The notes under the pieces were generated by a model. It was not told where the DNA came from. It made no database searches and was given only the letters and a program-made list of their open reading frames with translations. From Candidatus Poribacteria bacterium (GTDB taxonomy: Bacteria > Poribacteria > WGA-4E > WGA-3G): a stretch of DNA of 37,303 nucleotides. Shown one piece after another: positions 16,336 through 25,216 of this stretch. The stretch's first letter is position 1. The number at the start of each line of letters is the position of its first letter. The stretch is from NCBI GenBank assembly GCA_012267415.1, contig JAAXGN010000101.1, forward strand, positions 73,457-110,759, read 5' to 3'. A program made the position numbers and the translations under genes.

Positions 16336-17571
16336 TCATATATGCATCTCAGCATCAATCATCGGCACGGCAGACCGCTTTCCTGTCATCAATTCTTCAA
16401 GCATGGCGTGGAAGAGTTCGTCTGTCAGTTCAACTTCTCGCTCAAGGGCTGCTATTTTATCATCTATTGCTTGAAAAATGTTGGCAATTATATTCTGTTC
16501 GAGTAGTGGCGGCAAAGGTATATTGAGTTGATGAAGTATGCTTTGAGTAACCAATGGTTGACCGCCTCTCCTTTGAAATCGGTTTAGATTAAAATGTCCT
16601 AATTGCTCCGCTAGAAAATCAAGGGACACCTCACTGCTAAACCATTTTTCTGAGTATAATGCATTATCAGTAATCCAATTAGGGGATTCCGCTATATGTA
16701 CACAACCGCAATATGCTCCTACGCGTCCAATGACAAGGTGTCTTTTATCGCTGAACTTTTTGCTTGTATAACCTAAAATACCGTTTCCTCCATATACTGG
16801 TATAGGTTGCTTAGCATTGGGGTTACTTTCCAAATCTTTTGGACGGGAATCCCCACTTTTCAACTTTACTAAGTCACCTAACTTAGTCATTTTCCAACTC
16901 TCAGGAATCTCGCCAACCTCTGTCTGTTTGCGGGGTTCGTCCTTTGTGCCGTGAGAAAAGAGATAATCCATCAACGCTGCTTTGCGTTCGCGTTCTAATG
17001 CGATTTCGCGTTGTCGGGTAAACTTTGCTTCTTGGATTGTGTGTAAGATGTGGGCAATGGCGCGTTGTTCGGGAAGTGGGGGCAGGGGGATTGTAGTGTC
17101 TTTGTAATCTTGAAACATTAAGTTTCTAATTCCAGTTGTCCTTTGTTGTAGTTGCCGAGTTTGTCCAGAATCATGAAAATATAGAAGGTAGAAAAATAGA
17201 TAAAAAGGCAATATTGTGTCGCTATCAATTACCCTTAAGCGACTTGTGAAATTACTAAAGCAGTATTTTCCATCATTAAGGTTAAAAAACACAACTCTAC
17301 CAACAGGTTGTTTTGGACCTCCTCCAGACCGCTCAATAACAATATCACCCCATTTCAGTTTTTTTTTGGCTAAATACCTCTGTTCTATAGGTAAAACTGC
17401 TACATCTGTTAAGTCAAGGTATCCATCGCTGGTGAAATTGGTGTTTCTTACAACAGCGCATTCTTCAAATGGTGCTTTTTTTCCTTTCCAAATACCACTT
17501 TCAAAACTGAATAAATCTTGATTTGATAGTTTTATCTTTTTCCAATGATCTGGGAAATTTGTTTCATGCAT
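16336..17571 (-). CDS. hsdS: Type I restriction-modification specificity subunit
   Basis: A 411-residue HsdS, the DNA-recognition subunit that pairs with two HsdM copies. It has the standard two-half layout: TRD1 (about 1-150), the first conserved helix region beginning LPPLPEQRAIAHIL (about 158-205), TRD2 (about 215-350), and a second conserved region LPPLLEQNIIANIFQAIDDKIAALEREVELTDELFHAMLEELMTG at the C-terminus. It is full length with no frameshift. Its ATG overlaps the stop of the upstream AVAST-like tail (TAATG at 17569-17573), so it was once translated after that gene. The matching hsdM is about 8.8 kb upstream on the same strand, and a relic of another hsdS lies at 24835-25010. Confidence 0.93.
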   Translation of the reverse strand: MHETNFPDHWKKIKLSNQDLFSFESGIWKGKKAPFEECAVVRNTNFTSDGYLDLTDVAVLPIEQRYLAKKKLKWGDIVIERSGGGPKQPVGRVVFFNLNDGKYCFSNFTSRLRVIDSDTILPFYLFFYLLYFHDSGQTRQLQQRTTGIRNLMFQDYKDTTIPLPPLPEQRAIAHILHTIQEAKFTRQREIALERERKAALMDYLFSHGTKDEPRKQTEVGEIPESWKMTKLGDLVKLKSGDSRPKDLESNPNAKQPIPVYGGNGILGYTSKKFSDKRHLVIGRVGAYCGCVHIAESPNWITDNALYSEKWFSSEVSLDFLAEQLGHFNLNRFQRRGGQPLVTQSILHQLNIPLPPLLEQNIIANIFQAIDDKIAALEREVELTDELFHAMLEELMTGKRSAVPMIDAEMHI

Positions 17572-18017
17572 TACGAATCTCCCGATGCTTTTTGGATGTC
17601 GTGATATGTCTTAACTTCCTGAAAATTTTCATACGGATCATTGGGATTTTGGGATACTTGATGTCTATTTCCCCATATTACCCAAATTAGTTGTGCGTCT
17701 ATTTCTGCTAAAAAACGGTCCAATAAATCTTTACGCAAATATGCAAAGTCTTGAATGTCCCCATATACTTTTCCATTACGAAAACTTATTGAAGCTCGTT
17801 TACCGTTTTCTTTTTCAAATAGATCAAAGCAATTAAACTGTCCACATAATCCCAAATATTCAGCAATTTCTCTTGCTGGTAGTGCTATAGATCGATACGA
17901 ATTCGCACCACTACAAGATTCCTCCAAATATTGTTTCTTACTGGGACTAAAACATCAATTTCTTCATATTGATGTTTTTCAATATTATCAATTTCCATTT
18001 TGCAATCAACGTTAAAT
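17571..18017 (-). pseudogene. C-terminal tail of the broken AVAST-like gene
   Basis: A 118-codon open frame (17571-17927) reads SIALPAREIAEYLGL, GKRASISFRNG, YLRKDLLDRFL and QLIWVIWGNR, which I take as the natural C-terminus of the AVAST-like sensor. Between it and the stop at 18018 another frame carries about 34 sensible codons (EFNVDCKMEIDN to VPVRNNIW). The end of the gene therefore appears to switch frame twice, near 18015 and near 17930-17945. The stop overlaps the hsdS start. Assignment to the AVAST-like gene is by position, strand and recalled family resemblance, not by a search. Confidence 0.6.
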
Positions 18018-19838
18018 TCATTTAGTTTTTTCTTCTATCATGTCAAGGTTATCATCAACTGTTAAATCCTTTATACTTCTCCAAAATTCGTCTTGTTCCT
18101 GAATTGTTAAAGGTTTACTATTTCGTTCAAGTAGCAACTTGGGTTTTTTGACTATATCAACTCCAGTTTTTAATGACAGTTTTTGCCAATGGTTTGGTGG
18201 GTACGTACTGCACCAAGGAATTTCTCCCAAGTAAGTTCGGTAGTCCGATGGAATGATGTGAGCATCTATATCTTCCTGCTTATTCAAAATTTCAACAATT
18301 TCCTCAACCTTTCCAGATTTTACAATTAACCCATGCAACCACGCAAACATACTACGGTTGACCTGTTTGTCTTCTTGTCTCAAATATCCGTGTAAAAGCA
18401 CCCAAGATTTCTGATCTTCACAGAGCTGGTCGCCTTCCAAATACTGTGTTAAATCTGGAAAGAGAGTATTCGAAATCCACTGTTCGGTTGACGCTTCTCT
18501 ATCTCCTAAAAAATTTTCTGTGACCAATTTATGCTCTCGAACTTCAGCAGGAAAACTTGGGTCAATATCAGCATCCGAAATACGCGCGTCTTTATAACGA
18601 TCCGGTAGTAAATCGTTATCTTGACGAAAGCCCGCAAGTTCATAAAATGCTATCCATGAGTATTTTTTACCGTACCGATCCGCCTTCCTGGCATCATCAT
18701 GTATACTAAACCTGAAATTTATTTCTGCAATCTCCTTGTCAATTTTACCAAAGCTCTCATTTGTAAACCCTAATTCATATATCCTCCAGTAGACATTTGC
18801 TTTAATACGTTCATGTTCACCAGCAATAGCATCATATTTTTTCAATCTATCAAGTGTGTAAATATCAAAATCCATCTGGACTGGAGGAGGTCCTTCATCC
18901 CTCTTTTTGCTTTCACCCCATTTACGAACACCACCATCTGTATAAGGTGGGTTGATACGTGCTTTCTCGTCGTTTGTCAACAAGTCTGGGTGATGTATCA
19001 AAGCAATATCAATTGTCCGTTTAGCATAATCACGTGCTAATATGTGTGTAGTTGCATGCGGGGCGTTAGGTTCAAACATGCTTTCGTATAATTGTTTTGC
19101 ATATTTGGGTAACATCTTATCTACAAAACTTGTATCATCAAAATCGTTTTGCCGTGCCATTGCAATACCGTAAGTTGCTGCTAACATACGTTCAGGAACA
19201 TACGGATCGTTAATTGTGAAAGACTTAAGGACTAAATCAAAAAATTCTTTGGGAAAACGTCGTCCATACCAGTAAAGAGCGCGTGTTGCTATATCACGCA
19301 ATGGTCTGACGGTTGATGTAAGGATCCACATAATGTACTCTGCCATAAGATTTATACGTTTCACACTTAGCTCAGACATGTCTTGGTCGTTCTTTGAAGT
19401 TTCCTCAAAGCGCATCACTAACTTCTCAAATCTTTCACGGTTATTTCGGACATGCTCCGTCCAACTTAGATCTCGTTCTGGCATAGTTAATGCTGAGAGT
19501 TGCTTTGACCAGAATATAGCGTTGAATGGATGACTCGGATGTCCAACTGTAGATTCTGCTAATTTAAAGAAAGAAGCGCGGTTCTGAGGCAACACAAATA
19601 GGTCTTTTACTAAGTTGATACATTCATCGTTTATATCATCTGTAGATATTTCAAATAAACCGCGAATCGAAAAACCGAATGCTTTTTCATTACCCGAAAG
19701 TTGGTGCAGAAATTGTCCTGTCTTGGCTGGCAGAAGTGCAGCCAGACATCTACCTACGTCATCATACATTGGGTGTGCAGTCTTATTTCTTTCAAGAGTA
19801 TAGATATATTGGCGTAACTTTTTTGGAAAAAGTTCCAT
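18018..19838 (-). pseudogene. C-terminal sensor half of the AVAST-like gene (detached)
   Basis: A 606-residue open frame rich in alpha helix, without signal peptide or membrane segments. Blocks such as PLRDIATRALYWYGRRFPKE and NDPYVPERMLAATYGIAMAR resemble the long helical-repeat C-terminal region of STAND-type AVAST (Avs) antiphage proteins, the part that binds phage terminase or portal. The start HPMYDDVGRCLAALLPA looks like the continuation of the winged-helix region encoded at 22582-23142. ATG 19838 has no ribosome binding site; an AAGGAG at about 19873-19878 is not followed by a usual start in frame. I read this as the 3' half of one ancestral gene separated by the insert at 19880-22600. 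It could still be expressed as its own protein. Confidence 0.65.
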
Positions 19839-20060
19839 AGCAAAATTCTTGATACGACTTAGAATCGGTAAATCTCCTTATGATACAAAAAAAGAATAAC
19901 ACAGATTTTTGAAAAATTTTATTTGACTTTTTCTCTTTTCTGTGGTATCCTTTTTTTGTCTTTATAATAGATAGCATGCTTTCTTTTTTAGAATAGCATG
20001 CTTTCTTTTTTTAACCTGTCCATTGTACACAACTTTGTCAAGGTGCTTTGTGATTCCCCT
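19839..20060. other. AT-rich gap with a short direct repeat
   Basis: This 222-bp gap lies between the detached sensor frame and the interrupted gene at 20061. It contains a direct repeat of ATAGCATGCTTTCTTTTTT (around 19973-19991 and 19994-20012). I see no gene in it. It probably contains the right-hand junction of the insert, but I find no terminal inverted repeat to mark it. Confidence 0.4.
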
Positions 20061-20873
20061 TTAATCTATCGTTATCACTTCAAACCTTGTTATAGTTTTA
20101 GATGTATTGAAATTTGGGCTGTAATTGTGGTTTGTTTCTATGATGAGATAACCGCTAAAGTTTCGCCAATTTGTGTTGGAAGATAGATCCACATTTAGGA
20201 TAATTTCACCGTCCCCATATTTATAGTCTTCTGAGGTTCCATTTACATAGTTAGCTGTCATCCATTCGCCTGGATCTATCTTTAGGTTATGGTTAAGATC
20301 TATATATAAATCTGCATAATATATATCGGTTTTTTTGAGTGTTGCAGTCAGCGTCTTATAGTGGCTGATCTTGCCAAACATGCCTGTGTTTAGCGTCACT
20401 TCTAATGGCGACTTGCTGAGTACTTCTAACTTGTGCCAATCTAAGTGCGCTCTAGTTTTTGCTTTTTCACGTTTAAGATCATCAAGCAATTTTTGAGCTT
20501 TTTCTAAAGCTTGTTTGTGTGTAAAGTAACCCGTAGTGCCTCCAACTGCACCTGCTACAACTGTTATTTTTATTGCAAGGGCTGCACCAACTGGACTGAT
20601 CCAGTTGAACTACAGTGTAAACCCTCCCACTGTAGTGGCTGACCTCGTACTGTATTCAATTATAGCACCAGAATAACCTTTCTCTTTGAGTTCCTCAAGG
20701 CTTCTTTCTGCATTTCCTATATCTATATCGAGTGCTCCTAATTGTCCTATCAGATATGTTACTTTCTCTTCAGGTGTTTTTATATATTCTTTTGTATCTT
20801 CAGGTAGTGTATCTTCACATATTGCTATAGCAGAATGCATGGTGAATGCATAGTTGAAACAAAAAATAGCCAA
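20061..20873 (-). pseudogene. Exported hypothetical protein interrupted by an in-frame TAG
   Basis: Two pieces lie in the same frame. The upstream piece (20610-20873) has a hydrophobic N-terminus (ILAIFCFNYAFTMHSAIAIC) and a helical stretch, ending TTVGGFTL then TAG (20610-20612). After the stop the frame continues through a Gly/Ala-rich membrane-like segment (PVGAALAIKITVVAGAVGG) into KAQKLLDDLKRE and on to 20061. The downstream piece holds DLNHNLKIDPGEW, a good match to an EF-hand calcium loop. A good ribosome binding site (GGAGG near 20930) precedes TTG AGA AGA, but that frame does not join the hydrophobic segment, so a second lesion is likely near the start. I do not recognise the family. 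Confidence 0.6.
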
Positions 20874-20948
20874 TATGCAAAGAGTGATGATCCGTTAGAT
20901 ATGTTCTTCTCAAGGTATGAATTCCTCCTGATTGTTTCAGTTTTATCT

Positions 20949-21740
20949 TTAGTAGCCGAGAGCTACCCGACGCGGAATTTTCGGTCTTCTTTTGTCGTGT
21001 TCTTTCAGTTCTGCCCAGACTCTTCTGAATTCAGCGCGGTTTTGTCTGCGCGCGATTTTGTTCAGTTCGTAAGCATTTATGATAGAATCCGCTTTTTCAA
21101 TGAGTTCTTCATCAGATAAAATTTCTCCTTTGTTCTGAACCTCGTTGAAAAATGCTTCTACCTCTTCCGTTTTGTTTGGGTGCAGATGCAACGTTGCTTT
21201 TTTCGAGATTTCAAGTTCTTCGGGTGACATACTTTTTAGAAATGAAAGCATTAACCCTATTTCATCGTCGGTATTTGCAAGTAGGATGTCTATAAGTTCT
21301 GTAGATTTGTCTGACCTTTCTAAAAATTCATCTAATAATTTGTCTCTCTTTTCTTGCCATGCTGTTTGCGCATCATAGAAACGCATGCCTTTATAGTAAC
21401 CCTCCGGTAAGATGTAGGTACCTGGTGTCATCCCTTCTCTGCGCAGGTCGTTAATGTTGACGTTGGTTTGCTGATCTGCTGGAGGCGTTGTCTTGGTGGG
21501 TTCGGTGGGTTTCTCGGTTGATTGCTCTGGTGACGTGTCTGTAGGTGGCTCGGTGTCATCAGAAACAAGTTGGCGTGGTTCTTTTTCCTGATCTTGCTCT
21601 GCAAGCAGTTCGTCAAGGTAATTATCGAGTTTTCTTGCCCTATTTGATACTTGTAAGTCGTTCACTATCCAGTAGGTGCAAAGTCCTATGATTAAGATAG
21701 CGAATATTGTTAATGTGGTTAAAAACTTTTTCGGTGTCAT
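20949..21740 (-). CDS. Membrane-anchored hypothetical protein with Pro/Thr-rich linker
   Basis: 263 residues from ATG 21740, chosen because AGGAGAT lies 7 nt ahead; a longer frame to 21773 adds MPNVYPIGDTD and no better signal. Order of parts: a transmembrane helix at about residues 7-27 (TTLTIFAILIIGLCTYWIV), a short helix, a Pro/Thr/Glu-rich linker (about 60-95, DTEPPTDTSPEQSTEKPTEP), and a helical acidic C-terminal domain (about 105-263). This layout suggests a single-pass protein with most of the chain outside the cytoplasm. It lies inside the segment that separates the two halves of the AVAST-like gene and resembles the protein at 28270 only in layout. Function unknown. Confidence 0.75.
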   Translation of the reverse strand: MTPKKFLTTLTIFAILIIGLCTYWIVNDLQVSNRARKLDNYLDELLAEQDQEKEPRQLVSDDTEPPTDTSPEQSTEKPTEPTKTTPPADQQTNVNINDLRREGMTPGTYILPEGYYKGMRFYDAQTAWQEKRDKLLDEFLERSDKSTELIDILLANTDDEIGLMLSFLKSMSPEELEISKKATLHLHPNKTEEVEAFFNEVQNKGEILSDEELIEKADSIINAYELNKIARRQNRAEFRRVWAELKEHDKRRPKIPRRVALGY

Positions 21741-22086
21741 GTCTGTATCTCCTATCGGATAGACATTTGGCATTTATGCCGGTGTCTGTGAGTTTGGGTG
21801 CTATACGTGCGCGGCGTATCCCGTGATTTTCGGTGTAACGACTTATGGGTATCCCTATAAAGCAGTGTGGGATCCCTTGCCGACTAAAGCAATAACACTG
21901 AATATAATATTCAAAGGATCCCATATTGTGTTACTCTTTAGTCGTGAGTCGTATTCTAACACTTTTTGTTATTTTTGTCAATTTTTTTTTGGATGTCAAT
22001 AAAAATGTGTTCAGAATGCCCGATAACGCATTTATTTTTTGTGCTGTGGGGTCTATATCAACGAGAATATAAAAAATTGATGGGTT
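21741..22086. other. Non-coding gap with an inverted repeat
   Basis: No credible gene is seen here. An imperfect inverted repeat pairs CGACTAAAGCAATAACAC (21881-21898) with 21928-21944 (GTGTTACTCTTTAGTCG), with two or three mismatches and GGATCC repeated on each side. It may be the end of a mobile element or an operator; nothing decides between these. Confidence 0.4.
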
Positions 22087-22314
22087 TTAGATGTGTAGGT
22101 TGAATCGTTTTTTGAGCTTCGCTTTGATCGCTTGGATCGCGGTTTCGGCTGCCGTGAGTCGTTTTTCCAGTTCGGAACGGTTGACCGTGTCCAGTGGCAC
22201 GAATTCATCCGAATACTCTGATAAACTTCTCCGTAGTGTGTTGATAGAGACCTTGTATTTTTCAGATAATCCTTCCCGTAACGGTGTGGTGTTATTCACT
22301 TGATACCTATACAT
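22087..22314 (-). CDS. Small hypothetical protein with coiled-coil C-terminus
   Basis: 75 residues from ATG 22314, overlapping the end of the previous frame by about 19 bp. The N-terminal half (PLREGLSEKYKVSINTLRRSLSEY) reads like a helix-turn-helix, and the C-terminal half (SELEKRLTAAETAIQAIKAKLKKR) like a short coiled coil. It might be a small DNA-binding protein. The longer frame to 22440 begins in an Arg/Tyr-rich shadow of the neighbouring repeat and is not credible. Evidence is composition and helix pattern only. Confidence 0.5.
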   Translation of the reverse strand: MYRYQVNNTTPLREGLSEKYKVSINTLRRSLSEYSDEFVPLDTVNRSELEKRLTAAETAIQAIKAKLKKRFNLHI

Positions 22315-22610
22315 TTCACAATCGCGGCTTTGGTGACCGCGTGGACGACTTCGGTAACACTCTGTGCGGTATCGGTAACGCTCTGTGCGGTATCGGTAAC
22401 GCCGAATTGTTCGCGCAACTGGTGCGTTATCGTCAAACACAAATCAAATGCTTCGCGTATCGCTTTCGGCATCACCTGGGCACGTGTATAATCCGATACC
22501 TGTTGCCACAAGCCTACGTTCTTCGCTTGTCTGTGCTCTACCTGTGCCGTATCAACGTTGAGTCGCCACAATTCATTGAAACTATAACGCCAAGGTCCTT
22601 CCGCCCGCAT
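22296..22610 (-). CDS. Hypothetical protein with short heptad repeat
   Basis: 104 residues from ATG 22610 with AGGAA directly upstream. The N-terminal part (GPWRYSFNELWRLNVDTAQVEHRQAKNVGLWQQV) is tryptophan-rich; the C-terminal part holds three near-identical heptads (VTDTAQS, VTDTAQS, VTEVVHA) encoded by a 21-bp tandem repeat at about 22359-22402. No family recognised. Its start overlaps the end of the winged-helix fragment of the AVAST-like gene, so the left junction of the insert must be close to 22600-22630. Confidence 0.5.
   Translation of the reverse strand: MRAEGPWRYSFNELWRLNVDTAQVEHRQAKNVGLWQQVSDYTRAQVMPKAIREAFDLCLTITHQLREQFGVTDTAQSVTDTAQSVTEVVHAVTKAAIVKCIGIK
22359..22402 (+). repeat. 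21-bp tandem repeat, two copies
   Basis: CTCTGTGCGGTATCGGTAACG is present twice in direct succession (described here as the 21-bp unit), with a weaker third flanking match. Its period is a multiple of three and it keeps the reading frame of the protein at 22296-22610. Confidence 0.7.
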
Positions 22611-23142
22611 TTCCTGATGGACTACTCACTCGTGGGTCTTTCCCAAATAACTTTGATATTGCGCGGCGTAAAAAACCTTGTCTACGATTAGATGCATGTT
22701 GTACCAGGTATTGTGCAATTAAATAACCACCGAGAAGGTCATAAGTAAACCTCATAACCTCTGTTCCATCAATCATATCTCGAAACACTAACAATAAACC
22801 TTCTGATTCTATAGCAAACATTTTTGATGAGGACTTCTTTAGTTTATCAAGTGATTCACCATCTATTATACGCGCCAACTCATTCCGTGGGATATGCCGA
22901 CTACGATGTTTCCATAAGTATATTGCCATTTTGATTAATGCAGATTGCACTATACACTCTCCAGAATCTAGGTCAAGAAGCTTGCATACTGCTTCATTGC
23001 ATTGCTTCAAATATTCATCAAAAACTTCAAACAGCGTCTGTTCACCAACATAAACTTGTTTCTCAACCTTACGTTCACGGTTTTTAGTTTCACAAAATAT
23101 TTTAAGATAAATTGGAATTTTAAAGTAACTCAACGGTGCCAA
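22582..23142 (-). pseudogene. Winged-helix/post-NTPase fragment of the AVAST-like gene
   Basis: An open frame of 186 codons whose useful part runs from about 23150 to about 22627. It continues directly from the NTPase fragment after a one-base frameshift: with one base added near 23151-23165 the join reads KYFKEYK-IKADLTLAPLSYFKIPIYLKIFCETKNRE. Blocks FEVFDEYLKQCNEAVC and RFTYDLLGGYLIAQYLVQ match the region after the nucleotide-binding core of STAND proteins. After SKLFGKDPR the frame ends in an unrelated tail (SSPSGNAGGRTLAL), marking the junction with the insert. Confidence 0.65.
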
Positions 23143-23999
23143 TGTAAGATCCGCCTTAATTTGTACTCTTTGAAATACTTCTCAATCGCTTCTTGCGTTA
23201 CTTCGTAGGTGTCGAATCCTTCAACATCCATACTATAAGGCGGATATTCATCATCCCATATAACTTTTTTATAGCTGCTACGACAAGTTGTAATTAGAAC
23301 AACATTCTTAATTTGTGCGATTTCATAAACAAACCCTTTCAAATACTTTTCCCAGACTTTTGATAATGCTCCTTCACTTGTGGCTTCGTTCAGACCATCA
23401 ATAATTAATGGAATACGTGTATGATATGCCTCAGCAGCTGCTGATAGTGCCTGCAGAAAGTCATTAAAACTATAGGAGGATGGAATATCAAATATTTCTC
23501 GCAATTTAGCTTCAATTGATTGGTCAGTTGTAAAAAGACTTCCACGAATAAACAGGGCGGGTAGTCCGTTATTCAACCGTTCATCACAGATATTACATGC
23601 TATATGTGTTTTGCCAACTCCGGCATTCCCAAAGATTTTTAATTCTGAATGATTTATCAGTTTGCATTTATACATCTCATACTGAAGAAAGTCATCCAAC
23701 AAGTTAGCAATTATAGATTCCGGACGATGAACAAGCCATCTTGTGTCATCTAAAATAAATAGTTCATTTTGACTTTCTCCAGTATATTTAATCTCTGATA
23801 TATCAGATTCTTCTATAACCTTTCTATATGTCTTAAGAGCATTTTGAACAAATGTGAACAAATTATCCCAATTTATTGCTTGTGCTTCAAAAAGCATGTT
23901 TTTCTGTAGAAATTCTTTGGATTGTTTGAATTGATCTATTGTCTTAATTACTACATCTTTCAGTGGGGCAGTAGCGTCAGCTACCTTCTCTTTTTTTCT
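23130..23999 (-). pseudogene. STAND NTPase fragment of the AVAST-like gene
   Basis: The open frame extends to 24053, but the real join from the nuclease fragment is at the A7 run at 23991-23997. It encodes the nucleotide-binding core of a STAND-family NTPase: Walker A FGNAGVGKTH, Walker B IPLIIDGLNE (hhhhDGxNE form) and a sensor-1-like LITTCRSSY. In AVAST proteins this core oligomerises when a phage protein is sensed and activates the N-terminal nuclease. The catalytic motifs are intact, but the piece is out of frame with both neighbours. The next fragment is back in the frame of the nuclease, so the two lesions offset each other. Confidence 0.7.
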
Positions 24000-24738
24000 C
24001 ATCCCACTCAATGTCCTTCTGAATAGGTTTTCTAAGATTATCAATCGCTTCATTTAAATCTGTCAATACTCCCTCAAGTTTTTTAATTGAACCAGTAATA
24101 TGTTTTACATAAGTATGATCACCCAGAAGCGCATGTATATCTATCTCTGCATCAATTTCGGTATGTAAGGATGAATCAAATTTTTCACCTACAGAAGCTT
24201 TTTGTTTGCCAAACTGTGTTTTAAACCATTCAAGATCAAGTTCCAACTCACCGAAAAAATAGTGCCATTTTCCACTAAAACGAGGTTCACTCAACCAGTT
24301 GTTGAAATCACCATCTTCCCAGTGTTCAAGATCGACATTCATATTCGGTGGAATCGACTGACAGAGCGTGTTTTCAAACCAAACCTGTTCACCTTGACTT
24401 CTCCCCTTTCTGGGTGTAAAATTAGTGGGTGTACACAAAATCCATTTTTTCAAACGAGGATGTTTTTCACATGCTTTTTTCAGAGATTTTTCGATGGATT
24501 GTTTTCTATTGCTATAACTTAATCGTGGTTGAGGATAGTAAAATTTGGCTTGCCACCCCCATTCGTCTCCGTTTTCCAAAGTCAGATAGAATTCTACACC
24601 GTCACCACCGCCGCTATCGTCTATTGAAGTAAAACGTCCTTTTTCTCCGTAGAGTCCTTTAGCAATTTGATAGCACAATTCTTCAAAACTGCGATATTTA
24701 TTGTTTTCATATGTTTTGAGTTCAGACCAATCAATCAT
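23977..24738 (-). pseudogene. N-terminal PD-(D/E)XK nuclease fragment of the AVAST-like gene
   Basis: A 253-codon frame from ATG 24738. Residues 1-170 are an Mrr/Cap4-like nuclease of the PD-(D/E)XK fold: FEELCYQIAKGLYG, then GGGDGVEFYLTLENGDEWGWQAKFYYP, with Asp46, Glu49, Gln63 and Lys65 as likely active-site residues. Helical residues 170-245 lead to the NTPase. The frame ends at TGA just after an A7 run (23991-23997); removing one A gives DEKKEKVADATAPLKDVV and joins the NTPase frame. This is the effector end of an AVAST (Avs)-type antiphage protein. Subtype is not assigned. Confidence 0.7.
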
Positions 24739-25216
24739 TGTTTACTTTCTCCTTGTTCAATGTTCTCGAAATTTTATAGTGTTCATTGCGTCTTGTTTAC
24801 TAGTTTAAGATGTCAGTTTTATGCAAATGAAGTAGATTGCGCGGCATCGGTTAAACTTTGCTTCTTGGATTGTTTGTAGGATGTAGAAGATGACACGTTG
24901 CTCGAGGAAAGGGAATTTCTGCATTTAGTAACGTTCCCTTTGTAACACCATTTCTATTAATTCTTCTCTCATTACCGGTTGTTAGAAATAAAACGGAAAA
25001 CGGCACAAACTAAAAGTTTATGCTACAATTAATAAATTTTCAATGAGAAATGGTATAACGGGTATGTGAAGTTATTGTCACCTTTCTTGTCAGAATCGCG
25101 CCAGTTACATAGATGGGCGCGGAGAACACGTCAGTTACACAGGTGGCGCGGAAAGTGCTCTTGCACATCTCAGGTTTACTTAGGAGTGAAGATGTTAATT
25201 TTGATGGCGGTATATA
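24739..25216. other. Gap between the AVAST-like gene and the Rpn gene
   Basis: 478 bp without an intact gene. It holds the hsdS relic (24835-25010) and, near 25095-25150, a direct repeat in which CAGTTACA(T/C)AG(A/G)TGG and a GCGCGGA-like tail occur twice about 35 bp apart. Confidence 0.6.
24835..25010 (-). pseudogene. hsdS: Relic of a second hsdS gene
   Basis: On the minus strand one frame reads LTTGNERRINRNGVTKGTLLNAEIP and, after a frameshift, another reads FLEQRVIFYILQTIQEAKFNRC. Together these match the end of a TRD and the start of the conserved helix of HsdS. The DNA at 24841-24910 also resembles 17011-17095 of the intact hsdS (shared TAAACTTTGCTTCTTGGATT). The relic lies downstream of hsdM and rpn, where an hsdS would be expected. 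Confidence 0.7.

Noticed and set aside
21640..21924. 94-codon minus-strand frame overlapping the membrane protein gene
   Set aside because: It overlaps a better-supported gene in another frame, and its composition is not protein-like.
23985..24000. Programmed frameshift at the A7 run in the AVAST-like gene
   Set aside because: The codon register does not form a standard X XXY YYZ slippery site, other parts of the gene are broken too, and no stimulatory structure is evident; a plain indel is simpler.
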